From Imbricaverruca yamaguchii (lineage: Eukaryota > Arthropoda > Thecostraca > Neoverrucidae), in contig JAOTOL010001283.1 in the NCBI GenBank assembly GCA_034440575.1, positions 372,001 through 436,000 of the forward strand: a stretch of DNA of 64,000 nucleotides, read 5' to 3'. The notes beneath the pieces are model-generated. The model saw nothing but the letters and a program-made list of their open reading frames with translations. It ran no database searches and was not told the DNA's origin. This document shows positions 1 through 10,424 of this stretch, piece after piece (within the stretch, counting starts at the first letter, position 1; each line of letters begins with the position of its first letter). The position numbers and the translations under genes were made by a program.

Positions 1-39
1 CCATTTTCCATTTCCGAATTAACCACAGCAATCAGCACG

Positions 40-1416
40 TTGAAGAGCGTGGCAGAGTGTTCCGACACTATGCATAATTACATTATAAAGCGCTTACCAG
101 CTGCTGCTTTAGAAGCACTTTTGGAAGTCCTAAATGCAATGTGGGCATCGGGCACATTTCCACCTTCATGGCGGGAGGCAATTGTAGTGCCCATACGTAA
201 ACAAAATAAATGTGGCACTGACCCGCTGCATTACCGTCCAATCTCACTGACTTGCTCCCTGTGTAAACTTTTCGAAAAAAATGGTGAATGTCTGATTGAT
301 GTGGTTTCTAGAACATAACAATCTACTTACTGTCATACAGAGTGGGTTCCGTAAACACCGTAGCACAATTGACCACATTTTAACACTCGACTCAGTTGTG
401 CGCTCTGGTTTCATGAAGCGCCACCACACAGCAGTAATATTTTTTTTACATTGACGGCGCATATGACACGGCATGGCGTCACGGTATCCTGATGAAGCTG
501 CACAATATGGGAATCAGAGGTCCCATGGGTTTCTTCTTGTCAAATTTTCTGTCTTCCAGAACGTTTCGCGTTAGAATAGGAAACTCCCTATCTGGCACTT
601 TTTCACATGTTAACGGAGTTCCGCAGGGGAGCGTACTGAGCGTTGCATTGTTTGATATGTCAATTAATGACGTGGGTACATCGCTGCCAACTTCCGTAGG
701 GAGAGCACTTTTCGTGGACGATTTCGCCATATGGTCCTCTTCGCGCTCTGTGCATACGTGAGAGACAACTCCAGGTGGCTGTTCGGAAGGTGCAGGATTG
801 GTGCAACATAACCGGTTTCGTAATGTCTACGTCGAAAACCACCGCTGTTCACTTCTGTCGCAAACGCTCTTGTACTGACCCCGTGATTATGCTCAATGGA
901 CGCCATATACCATTCAAACCAGCTGCCAAGTTTCTGGGTGTGTGGATGGATCGCCGACTGACATACACCACTCATATAAACGATCTTGCACAAAAATGTG
1001 CAAAGCGACTACAGGCAATGCGTACAGTTTCTAGATGTTCGTATGGAGCAGATAGATCTATCTTGCTCCTTATGTATCGATCGCTCGTGCGTTCTAAAAT
1101 TGACTATGGTTGTTTTATTTATGACGGAGCGTGTGCCACATCCAAGCGTCACCTTGATGTGATCCACAATGTAGCTCTTCGCATCGCTACTGGAGCCTTT
1201 CGCACTTCACCGGCTGCTAGTGTAATGGTAGAGGTAGACGAGCCACCTCTTGCACTACGCCGTAAGTTATTGGGCGCGAGATACGCATGCAATGTTGCTC
1301 AAAGTCTGAACCATCCAGCCTATCGGTGGATATTCTCGAGGACATCAAATGCACGCCACATTACGGCGTGGATTACCGTTTTCCACTCGTATGTCCACGA
1401 TTCTTCGAGAATGTAA
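40..1416 (+). pseudogene. LINE reverse transcriptase, frameshifted
   Basis: Broken reverse transcriptase of the LINE at the window start. Residues typical of LINE RT are spread over at least three frames: an N-terminal fingers segment with PLHYRPISL (40-318), a palm segment with VPQGSVLS and FVDDFAIW (492-761, where YADD is usual) and the post-palm region (775-1416) with KFLGVWMDRRLTY and a long alpha-helical connection. The change at the catalytic loop and the frameshifts argue against activity. The segment overlaps the RNase H reading frame that follows. It is certainly LINE-derived; the exact clade is less sure. Confidence 0.85.
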
Positions 1417-2278
1417 TATCCGGCCGCGTGCCATAGCACGTGAAATCACGCCGAGCACTCCCCCTTGGCATGTTTTCCCAGTGAAAACTGACATGACACT
1501 AACCTGCTCAAAGAAAGGGCAGGTAAACCCGGAGGAACTCCGAACGTTAGCATTGGAAAAAGTACACGAATATAACGACTTTTGGCGTATTTACACGGAC
1601 GGCTCAAAGTCCGTCTCTGGTGTCGGGTGTGCTTACGTAAGTCGACAAAGTGTTCGATCTTTTTGTTTACCGATGCAAACCTCGATTTTTACTGCCGAAC
1701 TGTATGCCATTCTACAAGCCCTCTATTTTATACAGAAAGACCGGTTCACAAAGTACGTGAATTTCACAGACTCTCTGAGCAGTCCCCAGGCACTGAACAT
1801 CTTTAACCAGGATAACCGACTTGTTCGAAGGATTGTGAAAGTAGTAAAATCCTTACATGACATCGGAATAATTTTAGTGTTCTGCTGGATTCCTAGCCAT
1901 GTAGGATTCGCCGGAAACGAAGCCGCTGACATAACCGCCAAGCACGCCATTAGCAAAGGCCGTGTGGTCCATCTACGGCTCCCTCCAAGATATATATACC
2001 ATACTATATTGTCAAGTATACATTCAGAATGGCAACGATCCTGGAATTCGAAGTGTAGTAAGCTCAGGGTTTTAAAACCGACACTAGGAAAATGGCTATC
2101 CTCTCACCGAACCAAACGTCGGGAAGAAGTAATACTCTGTCGATTGAGAATAGGCCATACCTTTGCAACACATAGTTATATGTTGACCGGTAATGACCGT
2201 CCTGTATGTCCACGCTGTTCTAACCCGCTTACCGTGTACCATGTTTTAGTTGGCTGTACACTGCTAGATCCTCTATGA
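1349..2278 (+). CDS. LINE ORF2 C-terminal part: RNase H plus CCHC tail
   Basis: The longest open stretch of the LINE (about 310 residues). It carries a full type I RNase H signature, counted from the frame start: Asp84 in YTDGS, Glu117 in FTAELYA, Asp141 in FTDS and Asp194 in the WIPSHVGFAGNEAAD block. In the family this domain removes RNA from the RNA-DNA hybrid during target-primed reverse transcription. The C-terminus has VCPRC followed by H-x4-C, a zinc-knuckle-like motif common at the end of I/Jockey-group ORF2 proteins. The frame is not a separate gene: it is the end of a larger polyprotein disconnected by frameshifts upstream, so it has no credible start of its own. Confidence 0.8.
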   Translation: MHATLRRGLPFSTRMSTILRECNIRPRAIAREITPSTPPWHVFPVKTDMTLTCSKKGQVNPEELRTLALEKVHEYNDFWRIYTDGSKSVSGVGCAYVSRQSVRSFCLPMQTSIFTAELYAILQALYFIQKDRFTKYVNFTDSLSSPQALNIFNQDNRLVRRIVKVVKSLHDIGIILVFCWIPSHVGFAGNEAADITAKHAISKGRVVHLRLPPRYIYHTILSSIHSEWQRSWNSKCSKLRVLKPTLGKWLSSHRTKRREEVILCRLRIGHTFATHSYMLTGNDRPVCPRCSNPLTVYHVLVGCTLLDPL

Positions 2279-2470
2279 CGCCAGATTTTAGGACGGTTGA
2301 ACACCGACTCTTCTTTACGTATGCTTGTAGGGAACTACTCTGAGGCCGTTGCGCCTGGGAATATTTTTATGTTCATTCGACAAGCTCGCCTTAACGTGAT
2401 ATACCCCAATCAGTGAAGATGGATAGTGAGCTATGATAGCAGCACCGTAGATTGATTACATTCCAGTTAT

Positions 2471-2516
2471 GGGCGCAAAATGATCCTAGATGTCGACGCG
2501 CCCCTAAACTCCAATC
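2471..2516 (+). repeat. LINE 3'-end hairpin motif
   Basis: Terminal sequence of the LINE above: GGGCGC, an ATGATC block, a TCGA block, then GCGCCC and TAAACTCCAA. The GGGCGC and GCGCCC ends are complementary and can form a stem. The same arrangement appears at 10837-10886, 13951-13992, 32879-32935 and 38492-38548. I infer it is the 3' structure recognised by the element's own reverse transcriptase. Confidence 0.65.
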
Positions 2517-2737
2517 CACCACCACCAGCACGGGCCGCCACCTGTGGCTCCATCCCTTCCGCTGGAGGGACCACGGCTTCTGCTACCGCGCCCCCTTCCG
2601 CCGCCCGCACCAACGCCGTCACCACCCGTCGGGCCAGCGCTGCGGCCCGCTCTTCGCACTCGCTCCAGCCGTGCGGTAGTCACCCCTGCGCGGTATGTCA
2701 CCTTTGCCGGCGCCGTGTCTGGGGAGGGGGTACTGTA

Positions 2738-2876
2738 GCGGCCGCAACAACTGTCCCCTCGCCGTAGCTAGCGGCGAGTCGGCGCATGCGCAGGAACTAA
2801 CACAGCTGCGGCCGCAACAACCGTCCCCTCGCCGTAGCTATCGGCGAGTCCGCGCATGCGAGGAACTAACACAGCT
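2738..2876 (+). repeat. Tandem duplication, 70-bp unit x2, GC-rich
   Basis: Two adjacent copies (2738-2807 and 2808-2876) begin with GCGGCCGCAACAA and end with GGAACTAACACAGCT. They differ by a few substitutions and one missing base. A TATA-like stretch (CTATATAATC, about 2931) and a short (CT)n run (2959-2979) follow. The layout resembles the upstream part of an LTR or promoter, and a TG dinucleotide precedes the first unit, but I found no convincing LTR end or target duplication. Confidence 0.7.
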
Positions 2877-3247
2877 CTTGGAAAGTGTGACGTGAACCCA
2901 GACGGAATACTAATGCGTTCGGATGTGACACTATATAATCGACTGCCTTTCATGTAACGCTCTCTCTCTCTCTCTCTCATCTCTGCAAATACAAGTTATA
3001 TTCTACACGCACAAGTTTGTGGCAACTTGCCATCGGTACAAGTGTTGAGGGTACGTTCGACACCACAGGTGGACCAATAATTCACTGACACTTCACACAT
3101 TACTTCACGGTTTGCAAGAAGAACAAAATCACAACAATTAGAGAAAACCTTCAAACTGTGATATACTTAACTTTAAAACAAACTTAAAATCTCAAGATAT
3201 GTTTATGTAGAAAAGATGCTTGCTATAAGCCCCTTGTTTTTCTTACC

Positions 3248-3478
3248 TCTTGATTTTTTTTTGGCATTTGGTGGTGCATTCAATCTTCTTGCGGATTTTG
3301 TTTTGTCAGGGCTGCTGTGCCCTGTGAGCCATTTGCCATACTTTGCAGTCTCGATGCTTAGTAACATTCCTTGGTTTTCCTCAAGGATTTCCAATTTGGA
3401 ATTGGTGTTTGTATGATAATAGATAGATTGATGATCTATGGGTGATTGTAGAATCCAGATATTTAATTCTGCTACAAT
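3248..3478 (-). CDS. Possible internal exon of an unrecognised gene
   Basis: On the minus strand an open frame of about 75 residues (including SIETAKYGKWL and SARRLNAPPNAKKKSR) ends at a strong donor (AGAG followed by GTAAGA, near 3248). A possible acceptor (TTGTAGCAG) lies near 3478. The encoded segment is lysine-rich at its end. I do not recognise the family. It could be a host exon or a transposon exon. The open frame continues a few codons past the donor, so the ORF alone does not prove an exon. Confidence 0.25.
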
Positions 3479-3479
3479 A

Positions 3480-4380
3480 ATACTGCACATTTCTATGCAG
3501 AAACCTTCCTGAGTAGTTTGATTATGTAATGGTATGTCATGTCAGATGGGGCCAGCTGGAGGTATCCTCATTTTGATGGTGATGCAGAATGTGCCACCAG
3601 CAGGCATATGCGGCCAGCCTTGTCATGGTCTCGGTCAGGGCTAAGTCCAGAGTTGGGATTCTGTGTGCACGAGATGCATACCTGTCAGCACAATACAAAG
3701 TGTCTGGTCTGCCAGCCCAAATACAATGACCTGTATCCATTTTGCAGAATGTGGAGCATATTTAGTAGCAAGGCCTAATCATGTTTTGTTCTTTCAGCAT
3801 CTGCCCCATCAGCATCTTGCAGCATCAGCATCTGTGGGCGTGCAAGTGGTGCCAACTGGGCGGCCGAGATTCGCTGTTGCCCGACAAACACCTGCTGACC
3901 ACAGTGGGACATCAAGTGGTGGTGGGACAGCGGTGTCATTTTGTGCACCACTGAAGAGAGGGCTCACTAAGTGGATTATAGGCTATGACAGGCACTTCAT
4001 GACGAACGTATACTCAGAGGTGAAAAATGGTCGCAAATTCCATCAACGAAATTTTCCGCCATAACTTTTCCACCACTCCAAAGAGAGTGTCTCGTGAAGT
4101 TCTTTGTTTTAGCCCACTTTAGTTCCATGTTTTGCAGTATTTTTGAAGGGTTTTAATTTTAGGCGAAAAACGTTTTTACCACCGTGGAGAACTGATCTCT
4201 TCTGCCCGCATTCCGGGAGATAAAGACAAAACATGCTGCAAACCGTATCTTTATATTTGTGAATTCATGAAACATGAGCCGCTACATGGTGTCATAAACT
4301 CAGCATCAACTTCGTTGTTGGTCTCAACAACCAACGAGTTAAAACGAAGTGCACTAATAGGCTAACCAGTCGGCAGCGGA
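3480..4380. other. No recognisable gene; one possible plus-strand exon
   Basis: About 900 bases without a known domain. A plus-strand open frame (3663-4064) follows a fair acceptor (TTGTTCTTTCAG, about 3798) and includes the words GRPRFAVARQTPADHSG and KRGLTKWIIGYD, but no family is recognised and the downstream donor is weak. The rest is AT-rich, with no repeat I could define. Confidence 0.3.
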
Positions 4381-4389
4381 GCAAACAGG

Positions 4390-4585
4390 CGGTAATAATA
4401 ATGATTATTATTATATTGCAATTTAGCGACGCTTTCAACTGCTGTGGTTATTTCGCGTCGGCAACTATAACGCCGTGCCCGCGGGTGGAGAAGCCTATCG
4501 ATCAACAGAGCGGCTAGAACCCTTGTTATGTGAGACAGACGCTCTAACCAACTGAGCTTTCCTTCCCCCGCAAGCAGGCGGTCGT
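4390..4585 (-). repeat. tRNA-derived SINE, copy 1 (minus strand)
   Basis: Reading the minus strand from about 4580, the sequence starts GGGAAGGAAAGCTCAG, has a tRNA-like A box (AAGCTCAGTTGG at 4548-4559) and B box (GGTTCTAGCC at 4512-4521), then a body with GAAATAACCACAGCAG and GAAAGCGTCGCTAA, and an (ATT)n-like tail at 4390-4415. It is clearly homologous to the plus-strand copy at 4612-4803. The tRNA head with pol III promoter boxes and a simple-repeat tail is the usual SINE architecture. The arms of a functional tRNA are not kept. Confidence 0.75.
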
Positions 4586-4611
4586 AACTGATTGGCTTCA
4601 TCGGCTCGGCT

Positions 4612-4803
4612 CGATGGGAAGGATAGCTCAGTTGGTAAACGCGTCTGTCTCACAGGGCAAAGGTCGTGGGTTCGAGCCGCGCTTCCAACCAATGAGCTTC
4701 TCCTCTCGCAGTGCGGACATGGCATTACAAATGCCAACGAGAAATAACCATAGCAGTTGAAAGCGTCGTTAAGTAACAAGTAATTATTAATTATTATTAT
4801 TGG
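4612..4803 (+). repeat. tRNA-derived SINE, copy 2 (plus strand, head-to-head with copy 1)
   Basis: Starts GGGAAGGATAGCTCAG, with an A box TAGCTCAGTTGG (4624-4635) and a B box GGTTCGAGCC (4669-4678). The body contains GAAATAACCATAGCAG and GAAAGCGTCG, and the tail is an ATT-rich run at 4780-4800. The head resembles a tRNA with a CAC-type anticodon loop, but the D-stem does not pair and only five acceptor pairs remain, so I call a SINE and not a tRNA gene. Confidence 0.75.
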
Positions 4804-6126
4804 CTCGGATCCGATCGATACACGGCTTGATAGGCAACTGGGCGCTGAGAAGAACTGCTCGCGTACATTTAACTGGAACGTTAGCTTCTTCAAATATTCA
4901 CAGATGCGCTGTTTAAACTGGACGAAAAGAACACGGATGACATTTTTGACTGTTATTCGCAAGAACTAACTAGCACAAACTTCCATACCCCGACGCAAGC
5001 TTGGTCACTTCCTTGTACGCACGCACGCACCCGTCTGGAACACTTATTGGAAGACAGCTGATCTGCGGCACACTTCGGAATTGTGGCGTCTGATCGCAGT
5101 GCCTTGTACCTCTGTCCTGATGTCAACTGACTACCTGATGAAGTTGTTATTAAATTTGCGTTGTACTGCCTGAATTAAGGCCTCAGCATGATGAACATCA
5201 GGCCCGTTCCAGCGTATCATAAGCTCGTACTCAGCGTTTCGGTGGTCCAGCTGCCGATGAGCGCCAGATATGTCTCCCACCACACTCCCCATGCTCTCAA
5301 CGACAGATTCGGGCGGGCTTAACAGCCATAGCCTTATGACCAGGTGATCGTACTGCTTCAGAGCGTGGCTCTGGGCCGACTCCATTTGCAGGGCTCGCAG
5401 AAGCTGCTGGTTGCTCATGCCGGATGGCTGGCTGGACAGACACATGTAGGCTGCCTTGACAACCTCCCTCTCCACGGCTGCAGTCGGCGGTATCAAACGC
5501 TGACTGACCAGCTTTGCGATGCTGTTGTGGACGACTCAAGGCATTCGACATGCCTCACCTGCTGAAGAGCCTTCAAATCACGGACGACCTTTATGTCAGT
5601 CACAGAATACTGCAGCTTGCCGTCACGACACCTTTGCTGCTGGCCCTGGCGTCCAGTCCGCGGCCGCGCTCTGTCGCCTTGCCATGAAGAGTGGTGGTGA
5701 ATCGGAGCACCGCTGGAAGCTGGAAAGCGAAGTCATCCAGATCAGAACAAATAGGGGAGCTACTGTGCAACCAAAAGATGATCCCGTACTGATCACGAAC
5801 CCTTCGGATCATGTTTCGCCTGCTGTCGACATTCCGACCTAAACACAAATTAACATAATCTCATACGAGAACTTGCCATTAAAAATGGAGCAAAACAATA
5901 TAGCCACAATATATAAGATGATAATATACAAAGATGAAAAGATAGAATATCTACAAGGAGCAGCATCAATTGATAGGTACATATTATTTAGTAAACAAAG
6001 CCTTGAGGCAAAGTAAAAGGAATACGACCAAAAGAGAGATGACGGATTAACGATGCACAAAGGCCATTCCAACGTGCAACGTGCAACACACATAGCAGCT
6101 GCAGCACAATAAAATCATAAAATATA

Positions 6127-6141
6127 TGTGTGTGTGTGTAT

Positions 6142-6228
<87 letters not shown>
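6127..6228. repeat. (TG)n microsatellite
   Basis: About 100 bases of TG/CA dinucleotide with a few interruptions (TATG near the start, TTTG near the end). It sits between exon-like blocks of the minus-strand transposase pseudogene. Open frames through it (poly-Cys-Val and poly-His-Thr) are artefacts. Confidence 0.97.
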
Positions 6229-6659
6229 TGCATAGATATGCAAATATTATATGCATGCGTATGTACAAAGACTTTATATGGGGAAGCGAAGCAACAACAA
6301 AACATAATAATAAACTGACCTGGTCGTAAGCGGTGGCAGGAAGTGATGACAGCATGGGCTACCGCTCCGCCATTAGCTCTGTGTCCTCCTTCTCCAAAGC
6401 TTCCTGCATCTCAGCGAGCTTGCACACCATGTTGTCAAACATGCGCTGTCGTTCCCAAGGCAGGAGCTGAAGATTTTGAAGCGACTTGCTACCCTCGGCG
6501 AGCACGTCATACAGGTCACAGAGGGTTGCCAGCTGTGTGGTGAACTTTGGATCTGAAAAATAAGTGAGGAATGTCGGTAGGGGATGAGTAGTGGGGACAG
6601 TTATAGACTTAAGCGTCGCTAACATGGCATGGCCAGGGTGCAATTTGGGGAATTACATG

Positions 6660-7310
6660 CTTCCATAGCAAAGCTGTACTTCGCAATAAAAAGGGAAATA
6701 ATATACATTGCTGTATTTAACTTCAGTTATACTCCTGTGCCACTATAACTTTAAACAAAATAATACTAAGGTAAACCATAGCAATTATACCTGCGCAAGA
6801 TATCCATTAGCACGTGTACTGGTGGTGGTCAATGCGACACCACAACCGAGCAAAGCTTTTTTTTCGGGAATAACTCCGGAACGCTACGGCGCAGTCTCAC
6901 CACGTTGGGCTATACTCCTCGCAATTGGACGGCATATCTTTTGGTATACAATTTATAGAAATGGCATTTAGGGTCATTGAGCCAGATTGGATCAGTCAGG
7001 CCGTGATTTCCAAAAAGAAATCATTTTAGTGAAGATTTCAGTCACGTGCTAGGAATTTATTCAAGCCAGCCCTTGATTTGTCGAAACGGAAGCATTGTGG
7101 AGGATACTCAACTTCGCTGAAAACTACGTTGACATCATGGTTTTACCTGCATCAAGGTCATCTTAGGTTACTTGTCCCAAACGCCGTTTTTCTGCAATAA
7201 CTTCCCCCATCCACCGGAGCATGCTGCGATTTGCCGTATTTAACCGGGCGCGTGTTTAAAGGACAAACAGAAACTGCAGAATAACAATATGCTAATCACC
7301 AGTCATTTGT
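6660..7310. other. No gene seen (intron-like gap of the transposase pseudogene)
   Basis: Sequence between two exon-like blocks of the minus-strand transposase pseudogene. No conserved domain, repeat or RNA gene was recognised. Confidence 0.4.
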
Positions 7311-9037
7311 CACATTAGAACTTAGCAAAAAATAGTGTCTGGATATTGTGAATGTCCATGTGTGTAGACTCGTGCAACACTTCTCCGTAGTATTCATATT
7401 CTGAACTAACCCCGCAGCGGTCGGAGATCTCGCTGTTCACTGTCATCCGCCTCTCATGTTCTGATCCGTTGCTGCAGGACATCCACCATCGTATCCACAT
7501 TGCGGATAAACACTTGCAAATTTGTTCAGGCATATGGCGCGAACCGTGTGCCATACCAGAGCTTGGGTCGCAGTACCGTCTCGCCACGCTCTTCTCTGGC
7601 GCTCAGCAGGGTTTCCAAGCCCTTACCGATGGTGTAGCGCTTGGTGATTCTGGTCACGGACGAGATGGCCTGGCCCACCCATTCGCACCTGTCGGAACGC
7701 CGCGCGTCTTCGTCCGCCAAATTTAGCAAATGAGCGCCGTCCCAGGGCACAACCACAGATGGAGCTGTCTGGAAGCGAGGATTGCTGGCACTAATTTTAT
7801 GGAGCAAGTTTTCTGGCACTTCGTTGTGATGATATTGGCCATCCATGCATACTGGTGCCAGCTTGTCAGGGTGGGTTACACCCACGTTCGCCAGGGACCG
7901 ACACAGTTCTTCTGCTAGTCCATTGCCACTGTGATCTTGAACTACTGGTGCAGCGATAACAAACGACTGTATCATGCTGTCCGCCGGCGCTTCGGTTACC
8001 ACAGCCACCACGGCGGTGATGTCGATAGTCCGCTTCGCCACAGTAACCTTGTCTGCGAACATCGAGATGCTGACGTGCGATAAACGTCTGCAGCATGCTG
8101 CTCGTGGTAGAGGAGAACTGCAAGAGCATGTCAGGTACAAACATGCTGGAGTGGTTAAGGCTGCCCACTTGCGTGCCGTTTTGGTGCTGCAGAACGACCA
8201 AGTCCTCAAACGATGCCCGCGACAGAGAGCGCTTCAGCACATAATACCCTGTCCGAAGAACGTCGCGCGCAGCATCCATGTTTGTCGCAAACCAGCCTTT
8301 CACCAGTTGTTCTGCTGTTTGCTTGGCAGTCACAGCCTTCTGGTGATGCAGGCCACCGAAGTGGTTCTTGACCGAGACTCTCAGTAGTCGGAACTGCTTT
8401 GGCAGCACTTGCTCCTGCTTGAAGGTGTCCCCCAAACCGAAGTTATATTTGAAGACCCCTCTCGTGTTTATATCGGCCGCAGAGCAGGACACAGGTACGC
8501 AGATAGATAGCAGGCCAACTTCTGGAGAAGCGGTAAGATGGTGGCCGATTGCCACTTCCAGAGCGGTGACGCTTCTGCTAGATCGCAGCAGCGTTCTCGC
8601 GGTTTCAGAACCTCTAGTCTCTTCACTTTGTCCCTTCTTGCTGCCATTCATACTTATGCTTAGAAGAATCTTAATGACTTGGTCGAGTTTTAACCCGTTC
8701 CCTTTCAAGCGCGAGTCGATATCCTTCACCCTTGATAACAGTGCGTTGGTATCACTTGTGGCACCAGGTTCAGGACGGACGTCTTGTGCTGAGTCGCCAG
8801 CGATGGGATCGACAGCTACATCAGCTTCCGAACGACCAGCACCGCCAGAGGTAGACGAGGACGGGGCACGATCAATAATTTCGCTCCCTTCAGGGTCCGG
8901 TTCTCCTCCAGCCTGCAGAGGCTCCGCATCGGTCTGAAAGAGGTGACAACGGTAGATGCGTATGAATGCAAATACGTATTTTGAACCAGATCCAGAACGG
9001 TTTCCGCTCTGTTTTTTTTTCTTCAAAAACCAGAGCG

Positions 9038-9690
9038 GAAAAGCGAGCAAAAGAATTGGACTTGGCTAGAAACTGTAATGGAGACAGCAAAAAGTTTTTT
9101 TAAAAAAAGTTTTTACAAGCTGAGTAAAGCTTCTAGCACAGTGTCCAGTGCTAGAAACTTTAGCCCCTGGAACTTTAGCCTGCTAGAAACTTTAGCCCTG
9201 AGAAATCTTAAGGTGGTCCACTGGAGGTAAATGACACTATATTAAGTGAGGTTGTTAAAATGGTCGAGGAGCTGAGGAAGCAGTTTAAATCATTATTTGC
9301 AGTGGAAGATATAACCAATATGCCAACCGTAGATTATGGGTCAATGACAGCGGATAGGATAGATGATGTTGACTTGATTGATAGTGATGTTGTTCCCAAT
9401 CATATTAGGGAAATAAAGCCAAACAAGGCAGTAGGACCTGATGAAATGTATGCTAGGCTACTGCGTGGAGCTAAGAATGAGCTGACAATTCCACTTAGTG
9501 CAATATTTTGTAGATCAGTTTCACAAAGTGGAATTCCAGAAGACTGGAAGAGGGGAAATGTAGTTCAAACTTTTAAGAAAGGCGAAAGAGGGAAGTTGAA
9601 AACTACAGTCCTGTAAGCCTCACATCCCTAGTCTCCAAGGTACGTGAATAAATTATCAAGGATAGAATAGTTAGTTTTCTGGAGTGGCAT
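9038..9690 (+). mobile_element. CR1-type LINE fragment (EN-RT linker to early RT)
   Basis: Homologous to the longer CR1 copies in this window: it opens with the AGCGAGCAAAAGAA segment, has the VEELRKQFKSLF, PTVDY and IREIKPNKAVGPDEMYARLL blocks (9260-9616) and breaks off near 9690 in the segment that reads SLTSLV in other copies. About 70 bases of AAACTTTAGCC-type duplications interrupt it at 9150-9200. It is truncated at both ends and inactive, and lies just upstream of the minus-strand transposase pseudogene. Confidence 0.85.
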
Positions 9691-10424
9691 AATGAAAAGA
9701 GCATGCCCTTGGTCAGAGATCTTTGCTGTGATTGGTTGTGGAGATCTACCTAGAACTGAACGAGCTGATGATTTTTTTTTGCGTTCCGGAGAGAACCCTA
9801 GTAAGTGGGCGTGATTAAAGTGACTTAGGTTCCAGTAAGTTTCTATACCTTCTTTTTTTTTTGGGGGGGGGGGGCGAGGCATCCATAACTGCATATTTTA
9901 GCGTCAGGCCAAAGGTGGTGTGTGATATGAATTGCCTCAAGATAGATACCGACTAAATATGCGCACCAAGTAGGCACAGTCTGCAAGTCCAAGAAACCTA
10001 AACTGGAACATAAAAGTTACACGGCTATTGCTACGGTTGGGACTTTGAAGACCCCCTGATCATTTAAAAGAAAAGGAATATATGAACCCCTGGAGAGGTA
10101 GTGTCTATGACATGATCAGGTTTCCATGGCGATGGCCTCTGCCACTAAGCCCAACTAGGGACATTGCTTTATTGAGTTCAGACCATGAATCATGATCATG
10201 GATGTGACCTATATCAATGCGGAAAGAAGACTTCCTGTTGGCTGTACTGTCCATATATTTGTATTGAGCTACCAAGTTTTGTAGTATTTTGCGTGGCTGC
10301 AGAGGTGGATGCAGTCTATTGATTTGCCATCAGTCACTAGATATGTAATTGACTACAGATGACATCAAGACATTGATTGATTGATTATTTTGGCTTAGGG
10401 GTGCATCAACTGCTACTAGTTATA
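9690..10424. other. No gene; a T/G homopolymer junction and a possible degenerate LINE 3' end
   Basis: Unassigned DNA with a T-run followed by a G-run at about 9853-9876. At 10385-10425 the words TTATTTTGGCTTAGGGGTGCATC resemble, imperfectly, the LINE 3'-end hairpin family described elsewhere. Nothing else was recognised. Confidence 0.35.

Larger units (their letters stand above)
1..2520 (+). mobile_element. I/Jockey-group LINE with RNase H, 3' part, 5' end outside window
   Basis: The 3' two thirds of a non-LTR retrotransposon. In order, and in several reading frames, one sees reverse transcriptase start blocks (YRPISLT near 230), the VPQGSVLS block near 620-650, an FVDD active-site variant near 712, the thumb and connection region, a complete RNase H domain, and a terminal C-x2-C-x7-H-x4-C motif. 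It ends with a hairpin sequence at about 2471-2516 that recurs elsewhere in this window as the LINE 3' end. An RNase H after RT places it in the I or a related group. Frameshifts before 500 and between 760 and 1350 make it inactive. Confidence 0.88.
5134..8933 (-). pseudogene. Intron-containing hAT-like (KIAA1586/ZNF862-type) transposase gene, degenerate
   Basis: Minus-strand exon-like blocks. The first begins after a strong acceptor (CACCTCTTTCAG, exon from 8933) and runs to about 7400. A second begins after TTATTTTTCAG (exon from 6552) and a third ends at CAG/GTGAGG (5559). The last runs from about 5477 to the stop near 5131. Recognisable family words are VVPWDGAHLLNLADEDAR and TKRYTIGKGLETLL in block one, FSDPKFTTQLATLCDLYDVL and LPWERQRM in block two, and ESVVESMGSVVGD and IRWNGPDVHHAEALI in the last. 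Block one has a frameshift near 8060 and in-frame stops near 7530 and 7450, so the gene is dead. Splice phases between the last blocks do not fully reconcile. The family assignment is from memory of such proteins, not a search. Confidence 0.6.

Noticed and set aside
2735..3040. Solo LTR of a Ty3/gypsy element
   Set aside because: It starts TGTAGCGG and has TATA-like sequence, but no matching CA end with a target duplication was found.
4612..4690. A tRNA gene (CAC-type anticodon loop)
   Set aside because: A and B boxes are present, but the D-stem does not pair, the acceptor stem has only five pairs, and a related body and tail follow. A SINE head fits better.
6047..6355. Poly-His-Thr and poly-Cys-Val open frames
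   Set aside because: Direct translation of the (TG)n microsatellite.
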